From positions 71,949 to 135,948 of the forward strand of contig JARGFP010000006.1 of the NCBI GenBank assembly GCA_029210585.1: DNA of 64,000 nucleotides, written 5' to 3'. This document shows positions 44,180-51,626 of this stretch, one piece after another (position 1 is the first letter of the stretch; every line of letters starts with the position of its first letter). The notes under the pieces were generated by a model, which was given only the letters and a program-made list of their open reading frames with translations, had not been told where the DNA came from and did no database searches. The stretch is from Bacteroidales bacterium. GTDB taxonomy: Bacteria; Bacteroidota; Bacteroidia; Bacteroidales; GCA-2748055. Position numbers and translations under genes: made by a program.

Positions 44180-45427
44180 CTACCGTTCTTTAATATCATA
44201 TACAAGCAATACATCATGGTGGCGCAGGAACAGTTTATCGTCGTAGATGGAAGGATGCGCCCATCGCGGGCCCCTGCCATCACTTACCTGGAAGGAACTC
44301 ACAACATTGAATCCTTCCGGGGTTGCCTCCACGAGCCCCACATGGCCCTGTTTTTCCTCAAAGACATACAGCATGCCATCTGCATAGATCATAGCGCCCT
44401 TGTTGCGCCATTCCTCTTCGTACATCACTTCACCGGTATCCCAGTCGAGACACACCCAGTTGCCCATACCATTGCTGATCCAGTTAGATCCGTAGATATA
44501 CCCGTCCAGCAGGACCAGTCCTCCATGGTGATTGTCAAGCACGTCGTTGGTCCACTTCACCTTTGCGGAACGGACATCATCGGAAAGTGCTACCATGAGT
44601 GCTTTGTCATCGTAGCCGCTTGAAACGAAAATCTCCCCGTTGTGGTACAGTGGGGTATTGGTACTGTTGCGCCTTCCTTTTTCAGTATAATCAGTTACCA
44701 GGTCAAGTTTCCAGAAAATTTTTCCGGTAGCCGGATCAATCCCTGCCAGGTTACGGGAAGTGGTTGCCACAAGTAACTGGTTGCCATTGTGTTCGATCAT
44801 CAGGGGAGAAACATAGGAGCGGACATCCCCGGTGGGTTCAGACTTCCAGATCACCGATCCATCCTCCTTGTCCAGTGCTACCATCACGGTCTCTTCCCCG
44901 ACCGGTGAGGAAATCACTGCGTCTTCAGTAAGCAATACAGATTCGGCCATTCCCCACCTGTGAAAGCCGGCATCGAATTCATCGTGCGTGTTCCTCGACC
45001 AGAGGATCTGCCCGGTTTTGGCATCGATACAGTTCACGGTACCCATGGCACCGGTGATATAGATCCTTCCGTTCTCGATGGCAGGGGTGTTCCTTGTTTC
45101 CTGGAAGGACTCCATCCATGGACGTCCATACACGGTTTCCCAGTACACAGAACCGTCAAGGCCCACTGCAGTGATCACCTCCAGCGTATCCCTTCTTCCT
45201 GTCACATAAATGGTTCCATCGTACATGACAGGTGTGGAATATCCTCCGCCCAGGCCCTCTTTTTTCAGGAGCAGGTCAGGACCGTTTTCCGGCCATTCCT
45301 TCAACAATCCTGTTGCAGGATATTTACCGTCCCGTTCAGGCCCCCTCCATTGTGCATCCTGTGCATAAATAACAGTGGTATGTGTTCCCAGTACCAGGAT
45401 AATCAGTATATATAGATTTCTGTGCAT
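44180..45427 (-). CDS. Secreted PQQ-like beta-propeller protein
   Basis: A 415-residue protein; MHRNLYILIILVLG is taken as the start because it gives a signal peptide ending VIYAQ. Blades carry DAQWRGPERDGKYPATGLLKEWPENGPDLLLKK-type openings (first part visible in order), ILWSRNTHDEFDAGFHRWG, VIWKSEPTGDVRSYVSPL, and a final WAHPSIYDDKLFLRH. It is a paralogue of the propeller at 45677-46879, with the same WRGPERDG/WRNGTDG opening and the same last blade. The two are separated only by a remnant of a third copy. Soluble periplasmic location is expected. Confidence 0.88.
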   Translation of the reverse strand: MHRNLYILIILVLGTHTTVIYAQDAQWRGPERDGKYPATGLLKEWPENGPDLLLKKEGLGGGYSTPVMYDGTIYVTGRRDTLEVITAVGLDGSVYWETVYGRPWMESFQETRNTPAIENGRIYITGAMGTVNCIDAKTGQILWSRNTHDEFDAGFHRWGMAESVLLTEDAVISSPVGEETVMVALDKEDGSVIWKSEPTGDVRSYVSPLMIEHNGNQLLVATTSRNLAGIDPATGKIFWKLDLVTDYTEKGRRNSTNTPLYHNGEIFVSSGYDDKALMVALSDDVRSAKVKWTNDVLDNHHGGLVLLDGYIYGSNWISNGMGNWVCLDWDTGEVMYEEEWRNKGAMIYADGMLYVFEEKQGHVGLVEATPEGFNVVSSFQVSDGRGPRWAHPSIYDDKLFLRHHDVLLVYDIKER

Positions 45428-45434
45428 GGTTTCT

Positions 45435-45641
45435 TTATTTATCTGTTCTTTTGTTTTCAGAGATCTGTTGACTGTCTGTAGCACGCATTTCACCCTCCTG
45501 TCCCCTGAGATTGTATACCATCAGTGCATCACCGTGCCTGACGTACAGCCTGCCATTAAAGATGGCGGGGCGTGCCCTGAAAGGACCTCGTCCTTCCTCT
45601 ATTCTGGATGAGCTGCCGATTTGCATATCCTCTTCATCTGG
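45435..45641 (-). pseudogene. Remnant of a PQQ-like propeller gene (last blade only)
   Basis: An open stretch encodes DEEDMQIGSSSRIEEG, RPAIFNGRLYVRHGDALM and VYNLRGQ, then a hydrophilic tail. This matches the last blade of the flanking propellers (PVIHEGVLYLRHGKALIAY and PSIYDDKLFLRHHDVLLVY). An in-frame stop lies immediately upstream, and nothing of the other blades or of a signal peptide remains. It sits exactly between two intact paralogues, so it is best read as the stub of a third tandem copy lost by deletion, possibly through recombination between copies. Confidence 0.72.
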
Positions 45642-45676
45642 TCATTCATCCTGTCGTTTTCAACCAAACATGTCGC

Positions 45677-46879
45677 TCATTTCACCTGATAGGCGATCAG
45701 CGCCTTTCCATGACGCAGGTAGAGTACACCCTCATGGATGACAGGATGTGCCCAGTGCTGTTCTGACCCAATGGTCACCCGTGTCTTGCCTGCAAGGTCG
45801 AACTTCACAGGAGTTGCCCTTACCAGCACAAGTTCACCCATGTCGGAATAACCGAACAATTTTCCATCAGCCGAAATAGTGACACCCTTGCCAACCTCCA
45901 TACTGGTCCATTCATCTTTTCCTGTTTGCCAATTGATACAACGCCATTCGCGGCTGTTATCACCTGAACCATATATATATCCGTCAACCAGGACCGCACC
46001 TCCCATCCTGCTGTCAAATGGGGTTGTCCAGGCCAGCGCCACACTGGTTCCGTCTTCATTCAGCATCAGTTTCCCGCCTCCCTGGCCGTAGCCACTGAAA
46101 AAGAACAGGTCGCCATCGTAGTAAATCGGGGTGTTGGCGTGTACCGACCACTCATTGGGGTGTTTGTGTGTCCAGAGCACCTTGCCGGTTGTTGCATCAA
46201 TACCGAGCAGGTGTGATTCGGTATGTGTAGAGAGTATTTTTCTTCCGTTATGGGTAAACAACAGCGGGGTACAGTAAGCCGAAAGCTCTCCTTTCCCGGG
46301 GCAGCTCCACAGCAGTTTTCCATTGCTGCGATCGATTGCCACCACACTGTTTTTCCCGCCAGGTGTAGCGTAAATAATATTCCCGTCCACTACCGGAGTT
46401 TCATTGTATCCCCATTTGATGACCGAACCGCCAAGGTCCTTTACCATATCCACCTCCCATATTTTCTCACCAGTGCTTTCCATCATGCACATCAACTTAC
46501 CGTAACCACTCACGAAGTAGATCCTGTCACCAACGATCACGGGTGTGCCCCTTGAACCGTAGAAGCTCTCCGTATATTCCGGGCCATAGGCTTTTTTATA
46601 CACCAGGTTTCCTTCCATATCCAGTTTAAAGAGGTACCCGGTTCCGTCTGTCATGCCTGCTGTATAGATATAATTGCCGGCAACAACCGGTGAGGAATGG
46701 CCCTGTCCCAGTTCTTCGAATGTCCACAGAACCGCTGGTCCGGCGTCGGGCCAGGCATCCAGTAATCCGGATGCCGGATAAAGGCCATCAGTGCCATTTC
46801 TCCAGGCTGTTGCTTCCTGTGCATTGCTGTTCAGGGCAAGAAGGGTAAGAAAAAATGCAGCTAATAATTTGATTTTCAT
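45677..46879 (-). CDS. Secreted PQQ-like beta-propeller protein, first gene of the operon
   Basis: A 400-residue protein. I start it at MKIKLLAAFFLTLLALNSNAQ, a clear signal peptide; an upstream ATG adds 29 residues without signal character. The mature protein opens ATAWRNGTDGLYPASGLLDAW and has PQQ-like blades (VLWTFEELGQGHSSPVV, IWEVDMVKDLGGSVIKWGYN, LLWSCPGKGELSAYCTPLLF, VLWTHKHPNEWSVHANTPIYY) and a last blade WAHPVIHEGVLYLRHGKAL. It closely resembles the propeller at 44180. A promoter-like TAAATTTG lies 75 nt upstream, so this is taken as the start of the propeller/Fe-S operon. Confidence 0.88.
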   Translation of the reverse strand: MKIKLLAAFFLTLLALNSNAQEATAWRNGTDGLYPASGLLDAWPDAGPAVLWTFEELGQGHSSPVVAGNYIYTAGMTDGTGYLFKLDMEGNLVYKKAYGPEYTESFYGSRGTPVIVGDRIYFVSGYGKLMCMMESTGEKIWEVDMVKDLGGSVIKWGYNETPVVDGNIIYATPGGKNSVVAIDRSNGKLLWSCPGKGELSAYCTPLLFTHNGRKILSTHTESHLLGIDATTGKVLWTHKHPNEWSVHANTPIYYDGDLFFFSGYGQGGGKLMLNEDGTSVALAWTTPFDSRMGGAVLVDGYIYGSGDNSREWRCINWQTGKDEWTSMEVGKGVTISADGKLFGYSDMGELVLVRATPVKFDLAGKTRVTIGSEQHWAHPVIHEGVLYLRHGKALIAYQVK

Positions 46880-46954
46880 TGTTATATCCTTTAATTGTTC
46901 ATATTTGTCGATGCGGTTCACAGTTTCGCCTGGAACCACCTTTTTTAAAACTTC

Positions 46955-46984
46955 CAAATTTATCATTTAAGTGCGCTGCTCAGA
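46955..46984 (-). promoter_or_regulatory. Putative promoter of the propeller/Fe-S operon
   Basis: In coding sense TCTG (46984-46981) and TAAATTTG (46962-46955) are 18 nt apart. The second is a full match to TAnnTTTG, the first a one-base variant of TTTG. Transcription would begin roughly 70 nt before the first propeller start. Confidence 0.45.
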
Positions 46985-47150
46985 GGCATTTGGACCATTT
47001 TAGATATAATTCAGAATCATTCTGTATAAATCAGTAACCAGGTAAAAAAAAACAGTGATGCGGGGAGCACGCGGGTGAGGACAAACTTGCGATGATCTTT
47101 AAAAGCGAAGGGTTCCGACAGGCAAGAACAGGACTGCGATGCACGCCGAA

Positions 47151-47176
47151 GAGGCGGAAGGCAGCGGACAGGTGAA
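47151..47176 (+). repeat. 26-bp direct repeat, copy 1
   Basis: A 26-bp unit beginning GAGGCGGAAGGCAGCGG is found again, identically, at 47245-47270, 94 nt downstream. Confidence 0.85.
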
Positions 47177-47244
47177 GGAAGGACTTCCAGGTGCCTTAAA
47201 GCAGTAGCTGCTGACATGTGGAAACAGACCCGCAACAGACCGGG

Positions 47245-47270
47245 GAGGCGGAAGGCAGCGGACAGGTGAA
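47245..47270 (+). repeat. 26-bp direct repeat, copy 2
   Basis: Exact second copy of the unit at 47151-47176. The repeats are purine-rich and GC-richer than the surrounding spacer. Confidence 0.85.
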
Positions 47271-47375
47271 AAAACATTCAGCAGAGGCAACCTGACATGC
47301 AGGATAAGATGCGCGAGAACCTGTGTATTCAATTCAGCAGAATTTTATAACTTACACACTCTAAAACAAAACGTC

Positions 47376-48335
47376 ATGAAAAGAAGAGATTTTATTTCCA
47401 AAACTGCATTTTCCATTCCTATGATAAGCATGTTCCCGGCCGACCTTTCTTCAATTGGCATTGAACGAAAGAAAGGAAAAATCGAAAAACGCACCCTGGG
47501 GAAAACGGGGTGGAAGATCTCGGCCATCGGTTTCGGCGGTATCGTTGTCATGGATGCCACCACTGAGCAGGCCGCTGCACGTGTAAAGGAAGCCATCGGT
47601 TATGGAGTGAACTATTTCGATGTTGCACCAACCTACGGAAATGCCGAGGAGATGCTCGGTCCGGCCCTGGAGCCCTATCGCAAGGATGTATTCCTTGCCT
47701 GTAAAACGGGGAAACGCACCCGGGATGAAGCGCGTCGGGAGCTCGAAGAATCGCTGGAAAAAATGCGCACCGACCATTTCGACCTCTACCAGTTGCACGC
47801 TGTTACCAAAATGGAAGATGTGGAGACCATTTTTTCGGAGAACGGGGCCATGAAGGCATTTCTCCAGGCCAAAGAAGAAGGACTGGTGCACCACCTTGGT
47901 TTTTCCGCACATTCTGTCGAAGCAGCTGTCGCACTGATGGAGCGTTTTGATTTCGATACGATCCTTTTTCCTTTCAACTATGCCTGCTGGTACCATGGCA
48001 ACTTCGGTCCGCAGGTAATGGAAATGGCAAAGGAAAAAGAGATGGGCATCCTGGCACTGAAAGCCATGGCGTACAGGCCGTGGCCTGAGGGTGCTGCGCG
48101 GACGATCGGAAAGGCATGGTATGAACCCCTGACAGAAAGAGAAGATGCAAGAAAAGGACTGCGTTTTACCCTGTCTCACCCCGTCACTTCGGCCATTCCC
48201 CCGGGAGATGAAAACCTGTTCTCTATGGCCCTGGACCTGGCACAGGATTTCAAACCAATGAAAGACAAGGAGATCCTTGAGATGAAGCAGAAAGCGATGA
48301 ATACGGAGCCTCTGTTCTCTTATCCGATGACGTAA
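47376..48335 (+). CDS. Aldo/keto reductase with N-terminal RR leader
   Basis: A 319-residue protein. The leader MKRRDFISKTAFSIPM resembles the twin-arginine leaders that Bacteroidota put on oxidoreductases. The TIM barrel follows: KRTLGKTGWKISAIGFGGI, NYFDVAPTYGNAEEMLG with catalytic Asp and Tyr, FLACKTGKRTRDEA with the Lys, and DLYQLHAVTKMED with the His. The late segment FTLSHPVTSAIPPGDENLF binds the cofactor phosphate region in this family. It probably reduces an aldehyde or ketone with NAD(P)H; the substrate is unknown. It stands alone, divergent from the propeller operon. Confidence 0.9.
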   Translation: MKRRDFISKTAFSIPMISMFPADLSSIGIERKKGKIEKRTLGKTGWKISAIGFGGIVVMDATTEQAAARVKEAIGYGVNYFDVAPTYGNAEEMLGPALEPYRKDVFLACKTGKRTRDEARRELEESLEKMRTDHFDLYQLHAVTKMEDVETIFSENGAMKAFLQAKEEGLVHHLGFSAHSVEAAVALMERFDFDTILFPFNYACWYHGNFGPQVMEMAKEKEMGILALKAMAYRPWPEGAARTIGKAWYEPLTEREDARKGLRFTLSHPVTSAIPPGDENLFSMALDLAQDFKPMKDKEILEMKQKAMNTEPLFSYPMT

Positions 48336-48367
48336 CAGACTGGATTACAGACACCTTATCGTGTGTT

Positions 48368-48430
48368 CCCGGTAAACAGGGAAGCATTCCCGGCAGACAA
48401 GGAAGCATTCCCGACAGACAGGGAAGCGCT
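48368..48430 (+). repeat. Three tandem 21-bp imperfect repeats
   Basis: Units 48368-48388, 48389-48409 and 48410-48430 are in exact 21-bp register and share CCCGgcAgACAgGGAAGCatt-like sequence with a few substitutions. They follow the aldo/keto reductase stop by about 30 nt. This spacer (48336-48720) contains no gene. Confidence 0.85.
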
Positions 48431-48510
48431 CACGGAATATGTATTTTTTGCGGGAACAGGTATTACATTCAATATTTTTACGCACAAATACGGTGGTGCG
48501 TGTAAAAAAC

Positions 48511-48531
48511 TGATCCCTGTCAGCTGAAATT
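48511..48531 (+). repeat. 21-bp direct repeat, copy 1
   Basis: TGATCCCTGTCAGCTGAAAT plus one T recurs identically at 48565-48585. It includes the dyad CAGCTG. It belongs to the repeat-rich spacer before the DUF4139 gene. Confidence 0.85.
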
Positions 48532-48564
48532 TCTGATCACAAAGTATTGATGCAAGTGAGAAAG

Positions 48565-48585
48565 TGATCCCTGTCAGCTGAAATT
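48565..48585 (+). repeat. 21-bp direct repeat, copy 2
   Basis: Exact copy of 48511-48531, 54 nt downstream. A short ATCCC/GGGAT inverted repeat follows at 48616-48633. Confidence 0.85.
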
Positions 48586-48720
48586 CCTGCTTCTATGCGG
48601 GAATGCTAAAGCGCGATCCCCTTCGAAAGGGATAACCGCTCAAACAGGGCTGCTGAAAAAGTTGCTTTTTTTTATGGAATCATTGTACAAATTGCATCCT
48701 TCTGATAAACTCAAAAACAA

Positions 48721-50601
48721 ATGAAAAAAATCAGTTTTCTAATCCTTTGCCTGGCCATCGGCACCAGCTATGCGCAGGACCTGCCTGAAAAAGAGGTAAC
48801 GACCGAAGTAAGTGAAGTCACTGTCTTTTTGGAAGGTGCACAGGTTACCAGGGAAAAATCAATTGCACTCGACCAGGGAAAATCACTGGTAAAATTCGTG
48901 AAACTTTCACCGTTCATCGATGCAAAAAGCCTGCAGGTGAAAGCAGAAGGCGACATTACGGTCCTTTCGGTGAATCACCAGCAGAACTACCTGGAGGAGA
49001 TGGAAAGGTCCGAAGAACTGCAACAGCTGGAAAAAGCGCTCAAGGAGATCAATGAGCAGGTTATGCTGGAGCAAACCCACCTGTCGATTATCCGGGAGGA
49101 AATCGGTTTCCTGCAGGAGAACCGGAACCTGGGAGGCAGGAATGAGCAAGTGAGCGTTACCACGTTGCAGCAAGCGGCCGATTTTTACGGAAAGCAACTT
49201 ACCACACTCAAATTGAATGATATAGAAAGAAGCAAGAACCTCAGGGAACTCAACAGGAAAAGTGCTGAATTGCAAAAACAGATCAGCGCCCTTTCCAGCA
49301 AAAAACAGTATCCTTCCGGTGAGATACTTGTAAAGGTGGATGCGGTCAGTGCAAAAACCTATACTTTCACTGTTTCCTACACGGTAAGCAATGCAGGCTG
49401 GTTCCCTTCCTATGATATTCGGGTGAAGGATATCTCCACCCCGGCGCAGTTGATCTACAAGGCAAATGTGCGGCAGGATACGAAGGTGGACTGGAAGAAT
49501 GTCAGACTGGCATTTTCCTCCTCCGATCCGAACGTATCCGGGGTGGCACCGGAACTGCAGACCTATTATCTCAGCTACAACCTGCGACCCCCTACTTACG
49601 ACCTGATAAGCAACAGTGTGAGCGGTAAGGTAATGGACAGTGAGGGTGGTGCTTTACCGGGAGCGAATATTGCCGTTACAGGAACGACCATCGGCACGGT
49701 GGCTGACTTCGATGGAAATTATTCCATCACCATTCCCAACAGTGCAAGCCAGCTCACCTACTCCTTTATAGGCTTTGAGAGTCAGACACTGCCCATCTCC
49801 GGACCAGTTATGAACGTGGCACTCGTGGAAAGTGCGGCGACGCTTGAAGAAGTCGTAGTGGTCGGATACGGATCAGACAAAAGCGTGCGAAGATCACTGC
49901 AGAATAAAGCCAGTGGTGTTATAGCAGTAGATGATGAAATCCGAATCAGGGGAACCAGCAGCATCCCGGTCCCTGTTGCCCGGACAGAGAAACAAACCAC
50001 GGTGGAATTTGAGATCGAAACGCCCTACACCATAAAGTCTGACAATAAAAGTTTCACTGTGGACATGCAGGTCTCGGAACTGCCCGCATTCTACCAGTAC
50101 TATTGTGTCCCCAAGATCGACAATGATGCCTTCCTGATCGCAAATATCGTAGATTGGGAGCAGTACAACCTGCTGGAAGGTGAAGCCAATGTCTTTTTCG
50201 AGGAAACCTACGTGGGCAAGACCCTCCTGGATGTCAGGTTTGCCAGTGATACCTTGCAGGTTTCCCTTGGCAGGGATAAAAAAGTATCTGTCAGCAGGGA
50301 AAAGATCAGGGATTACACCAGCAAGCGGTTCATCGGCACGAAAAAGGAGGAAACCAGGGCATGGAAGACCACGGTAAAGAACAACAAGAACAGGGAGATC
50401 AGCATGGTGCTGATCGACCAGGTACCTGTCTCTGCATCCGATGAGATTGAAGTGGACGTGCAGAAAATCTCGGGGGCAACACATGACAGGGAGACCGGTG
50501 AGATCAAGTGGGAATTTGACTTAGCACCTTCGGCTGCCACCGAATTTGAACTCAGGTACGCTGTCAAACATCCAAAAAACCGGGTCCTGATTATTGAATA
50601 G
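48721..50601 (+). CDS. DUF4139/MuiA-like protein with an inserted SusC-type plug domain
   Basis: A 626-residue protein with a signal peptide (LILCLAIGTSYAQ). Residues about 25-130 form the DUF4140 N-terminal domain (VTVFLEGAQVTREKSIALDQG), a coiled coil covers about 90-200, and the DUF4139 body follows (VSYTVSNAGWFPSYDIRV). Residues about 300-385 interrupt it with a carboxypeptidase-regulatory-like domain (SGKVMDSEGGALPGANIAV, GTVADFDGNYSITIP) and a TonB-box-like EEVVVVGYGS, as at the N-terminus of SusC proteins. The DUF4139 body then resumes (TTVEFEIETPYTIKSDN ... GEIKWEFDLAPSAATEFELRYAV). The family is linked to mucoidy in name only; function unknown. It is probably periplasmic. Confidence 0.88.
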   Translation: MKKISFLILCLAIGTSYAQDLPEKEVTTEVSEVTVFLEGAQVTREKSIALDQGKSLVKFVKLSPFIDAKSLQVKAEGDITVLSVNHQQNYLEEMERSEELQQLEKALKEINEQVMLEQTHLSIIREEIGFLQENRNLGGRNEQVSVTTLQQAADFYGKQLTTLKLNDIERSKNLRELNRKSAELQKQISALSSKKQYPSGEILVKVDAVSAKTYTFTVSYTVSNAGWFPSYDIRVKDISTPAQLIYKANVRQDTKVDWKNVRLAFSSSDPNVSGVAPELQTYYLSYNLRPPTYDLISNSVSGKVMDSEGGALPGANIAVTGTTIGTVADFDGNYSITIPNSASQLTYSFIGFESQTLPISGPVMNVALVESAATLEEVVVVGYGSDKSVRRSLQNKASGVIAVDDEIRIRGTSSIPVPVARTEKQTTVEFEIETPYTIKSDNKSFTVDMQVSELPAFYQYYCVPKIDNDAFLIANIVDWEQYNLLEGEANVFFEETYVGKTLLDVRFASDTLQVSLGRDKKVSVSREKIRDYTSKRFIGTKKEETRAWKTTVKNNKNREISMVLIDQVPVSASDEIEVDVQKISGATHDRETGEIKWEFDLAPSAATEFELRYAVKHPKNRVLIIE

Positions 50602-50667
50602 GCTGTCGGTACTACCCTGCAACCTTCTTACTTAGCTTCCAGTTGATGGTTATTTCAACAGGTGTTT

Positions 50668-51180
50668 TTATTGCCCATGCATTGCGGCCATTTTTTTCAT
50701 GCGCGCAACAGCAACAAGCACATACACCAGTGCACCACCCGCGATCCCGAAAACAATCGGGTCCAGGCCGAGGGGCAGGTCGGCGCCTGCCAGGATCAGG
50801 GTCAGTGATACAGCACCGCCGGTGATCATGGAATAGAAGGCGGCCACAGGATCGGGTCTCCTGTGCACGAGAGCCGCCAGAACGGGCACGAACATTCCAG
50901 CCACCATGAACGCGTAGGAATGCAGCATGAGTTCCAGGACATTTTCCATCGACATGGCCAGCAGGAGGGCCGATGCACCGATGGCGAAGGTGATCACCTG
51001 GGAATACCTCAGGCCCCTGTGGTTGTTGTGTTGTCGCAGCACATCGGTAAGGAGGTTACCTGAAGCGGCCATCATACAGCTGTCGGCAGTGGACATAATC
51101 GCGGAGAAATAGGCGGAAATCACCAGCCCGAGTATCACAATGAGGTAGGCGACGATGATGAGCAGGTCAAATATATGCAT
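50668..51180 (-). pseudogene. Sodium:solute symporter with a large internal deletion
   Basis: The 170-residue frame starts like an SSS-family symporter (HIFDLLIIVAYLIVILGLVI, helix 1) and continues at once with the conserved late helix (SAYFSAIMSTADSCMMAASG) and the C-terminal helices (YSQVITFAIGASALLLAMS, MLHSYAFMVAGMFVPVLAALV). Helices 2 to about 8 of the normal 13 are missing, including much of the sodium and substrate sites. It cannot be a working LeuT-fold transporter. The junction is in frame. It is encoded just downstream of a small winged-helix gene in the decaying lysine-related locus. Confidence 0.78.
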
Positions 51181-51191
51181 GTGGTTCAGGG

Positions 51192-51395
51192 TTAGGAAGC
51201 CATGTACCTGGATCCATCTCCATGGACCAATAGTTTTTTGTCAAGCAGGGAATTCAGCACACGCTGTCCGTGGTTGGCTGAAAGCCCGAGCCTCATAATG
51301 ATCTCTACGAATTTCATCTGCCCGCTTTCTTCCAGCAGGCTCAGCATTTTCCTTTCATAAGGATCAAGGTCCTTTAATACTTTTTGTTGACTCAT
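51192..51395 (-). CDS. Small winged-helix-like protein
   Basis: A 67-residue protein: LKDLDPYERKMLSLLEESGQ, then KFVEIIMRLGLSANHGQRVLNSLLDKKLLV, which fits the helix-turn-helix and wing of a small MarR- or DprA-type winged helix. There is no effector domain. It lies 11 nt upstream of the truncated symporter gene and 20 nt downstream of the small cysteine protein, so it may regulate that locus or be a leftover of a larger regulator. Confidence 0.6.
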   Translation of the reverse strand: MSQQKVLKDLDPYERKMLSLLEESGQMKFVEIIMRLGLSANHGQRVLNSLLDKKLLVHGDGSRYMAS

Positions 51396-51415
51396 AATTT
51401 ACTGTTTCTGTTGTT

Positions 51416-51622
51416 CTACTGTTCAGAAAAAGGATGGATATCATCACGCACTTCCTTCCCTTGTTCGAGCAAATTGTGCCGTGCACAGTTTTTCCATCCT
51501 TTTTTGCCACGGTTACAAAATACATTTCGCAACAGATGGAGCGGCATCTGATTCACTTCTGTCCTGCCTGCATAAACAGGACACTCCTCTGCATATCCGC
51601 ATCTCAATCCTAAATTCATCAT
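51416..51622 (-). CDS. Small cysteine-containing protein of unknown function
   Basis: A 68-residue protein with four cysteines arranged in a compact pattern: MNLGLRCGYAEECPVY, then LLRNVFCNRGKKGWKNCARH. It has no signal peptide or membrane helix. The CNRG-KGWKNC motif looks conserved-type rather than random and could bind a metal. It lies 4 nt after ablB, so it is probably co-transcribed with it. I do not recognise a named family. Confidence 0.6.
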   Translation of the reverse strand: MMNLGLRCGYAEECPVYAGRTEVNQMPLHLLRNVFCNRGKKGWKNCARHNLLEQGKEVRDDIHPFSEQ

Positions 51623-51626
51623 AGCT

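Larger units (their letters stand above)
46880..47375. other. Intergenic region between the divergent propeller operon and aldo/keto reductase gene
   Basis: This 496-nt gap holds the leftward promoter-like site, a 13-bp dyad CAGAAT-C-ATTCTG at 47012-47024, and two 26-bp direct-repeat copies. No convincing gene or RNA is seen. Open frames here look like chance and repeat-derived sequence. No good rightward TAnnTTTG box is visible before the reductase. Confidence 0.5.

Noticed and set aside
32443..46879. PQQ-dependent dehydrogenases (quinoproteins) as the function of the propellers
   Set aside because: Lengths of about 380-480 residues, BamB-like blades and the lack of haem or paired-cysteine PQQ motifs do not support a quinoprotein dehydrogenase. 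They are named PQQ-like by fold only.
47017..47332. Possible small genes on the - strand in the gap before the aldo/keto reductase
   Set aside because: They overlap the 26-bp repeats, are Pro/Cys/Ser-rich without family features, and have no promoter-like sites.
47151..48585. CRISPR array
   Set aside because: Repeat units are 21-26 bp, only two or three copies, tandem or unevenly spaced, and no cas genes are present.
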